Of a DNA stretch of 6,041 bases, positions 5,686 to 6,041 are shown in pieces. A program made the position numbers and the translations under genes. The DNA comes from Acidobacteriota bacterium. GTDB taxonomy: Bacteria; Acidobacteriota; Blastocatellia; RBC074. The DNA lies in assembly GCA_022614735.1 (NCBI GenBank), contig JAKEHZ010000018.1, positions 1 through 6,041 of the forward strand, given 5' to 3'. The notes under the pieces were generated by a model. The model was not told the origin of the DNA. It saw only the letters and a list, made by a program, of their open reading frames with translations, and made no database searches. Position 1 is the first letter of the stretch; every line of letters starts with the position of its first letter.

Positions 5686-6041
5686 TCACTCCTTTTCCTT
5701 CGGCGCCGGCTTCGGCCTGAACCTGGCAATGTTGTTCTCCTTGTCGATCTCATAGCCAAAGACGCGCTCACGCTTGCCTGTTGAGATGTTGAAGATGCTG
5801 ATGAGTTTCTTTAGCCCCCTGGCTGTCCTGTACTCGCGGAACACGCCGGGAGTAATCACACGCGATGAATCGATCGCAATGATCAGAACGTCACACTGAC
5901 CGATTACCTCAACCTGTCGTTTGTGCCAGTCGTGCCCCTCTTCAACATCGTGCGCAAATGTGCGGATTGTCAAATACGGGTATCTCGACCGCGTCGCCGA
6001 GATGATACTGTCGGTGTCGGCCAGGTATTTTGGAATGGACA
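5686..6041 (-). CDS. Partial gene, 5' end beyond the window; nucleotide-processing-like fold, function unknown
   Basis: The frame is open from the window edge to the TGA at 5686-5688, giving at least 117 residues, so the internal TTG at 5973 is not the start. The centre reads VEVIGQCDVLIIAIDSS, then GVFREYRTARGLKKLISIFNI: a hydrophobic strand ending in Asp, followed by a helix with Glu-Tyr and a second strand. This matches the later half of a Rossmann-like fold of the kind seen in nucleoside 2-deoxyribosyltransferase-like or TIR-like proteins. The early residues that would carry a nucleotide-binding motif are outside the window, so the assignment is weak. The tail is basic and proline-rich (FRPKPAPKEKE). 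It ends 7 nt before the ssb ATG, and the ssb ribosome site lies inside its last codons, so the two are coupled. Confidence 0.7.
   Translation of the reverse strand, partial: SIPKYLADTDSIISATRSRYPYLTIRTFAHDVEEGHDWHKRQVEVIGQCDVLIIAIDSSRVITPGVFREYRTARGLKKLISIFNISTGKRERVFGYEIDKENNIARFRPKPAPKEKE
5689..5694 (-). promoter_or_regulatory. Ribosome binding site of ssb
   Basis: AAGGAG on the minus strand, 10 nt before the ATG at 5678 and overlapping the last codons of the upstream gene. It fixes the ssb start at 5678 and rules out the longer in-frame opening. Confidence 0.75.

Noticed and set aside
5679..5771. Longer N terminus for ssb
   Set aside because: The extra residues are Arg/Ser-rich and overlap the upstream gene; AAGGAG and the conserved family start place the ATG at 5678.

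Overview
The window looks like a worn accessory region of a bacterial chromosome. Lineage is inferred only from protein style: the nuclease with an Ada-like zinc tail, the membrane pentapeptide-repeat protein and the secreted protein resemble proteins common in Acidobacteriota (perhaps Blastocatellia). No rRNA or other firm marker is present, so this is tentative.

Left end (1-579): no convincing gene. It holds a 148-bp element (171-318) bounded by nearly perfect 22-bp inverted repeats, best read as a MITE or internally deleted insertion sequence. A candidate promoter lies at 498-526.

Plus-strand cluster (580-3061): four tightly packed reading frames. They are a secreted protein (580-933), a short protein matching one internal piece of a larger membrane protein (933-1328), a membrane-anchored pentapeptide-repeat protein (1340-2353) and a secreted thermonuclease (2357-3061). 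The nuclease is a pseudogene with three separate lesions that can be read directly. The first two frames look truncated at their shared junction.

Centre (3094-4424): two copies of an undescribed small protein family (shared core with E-V-L-T-x-LPLELC-x-GQDIFT) face each other, one at 3216-3482 (+) and one at 4266-4424 (-). Each start codon overlaps, as ATGA, the stop of an upstream frame with a hydrophobic or membrane-spanning segment: a 41-residue frame at 3094-3219 and a 249-residue membrane protein at 4421-5170. Between the two copies lie a tRNA-Arg(CCU) gene (3618-3691, -) and a tyrosine recombinase cut off before its catalytic tyrosine (3796-4269, -). tRNA plus recombinase remnant points to an old integration site.

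Right end (5265-6041): a minus-strand unit with an intact single-stranded DNA-binding protein gene (ssb) preceded by a partial gene that runs off the edge. It probably reads on toward the membrane protein, the small protein and the recombinase remnant, since all five share a strand and three of the junctions overlap or nearly touch.
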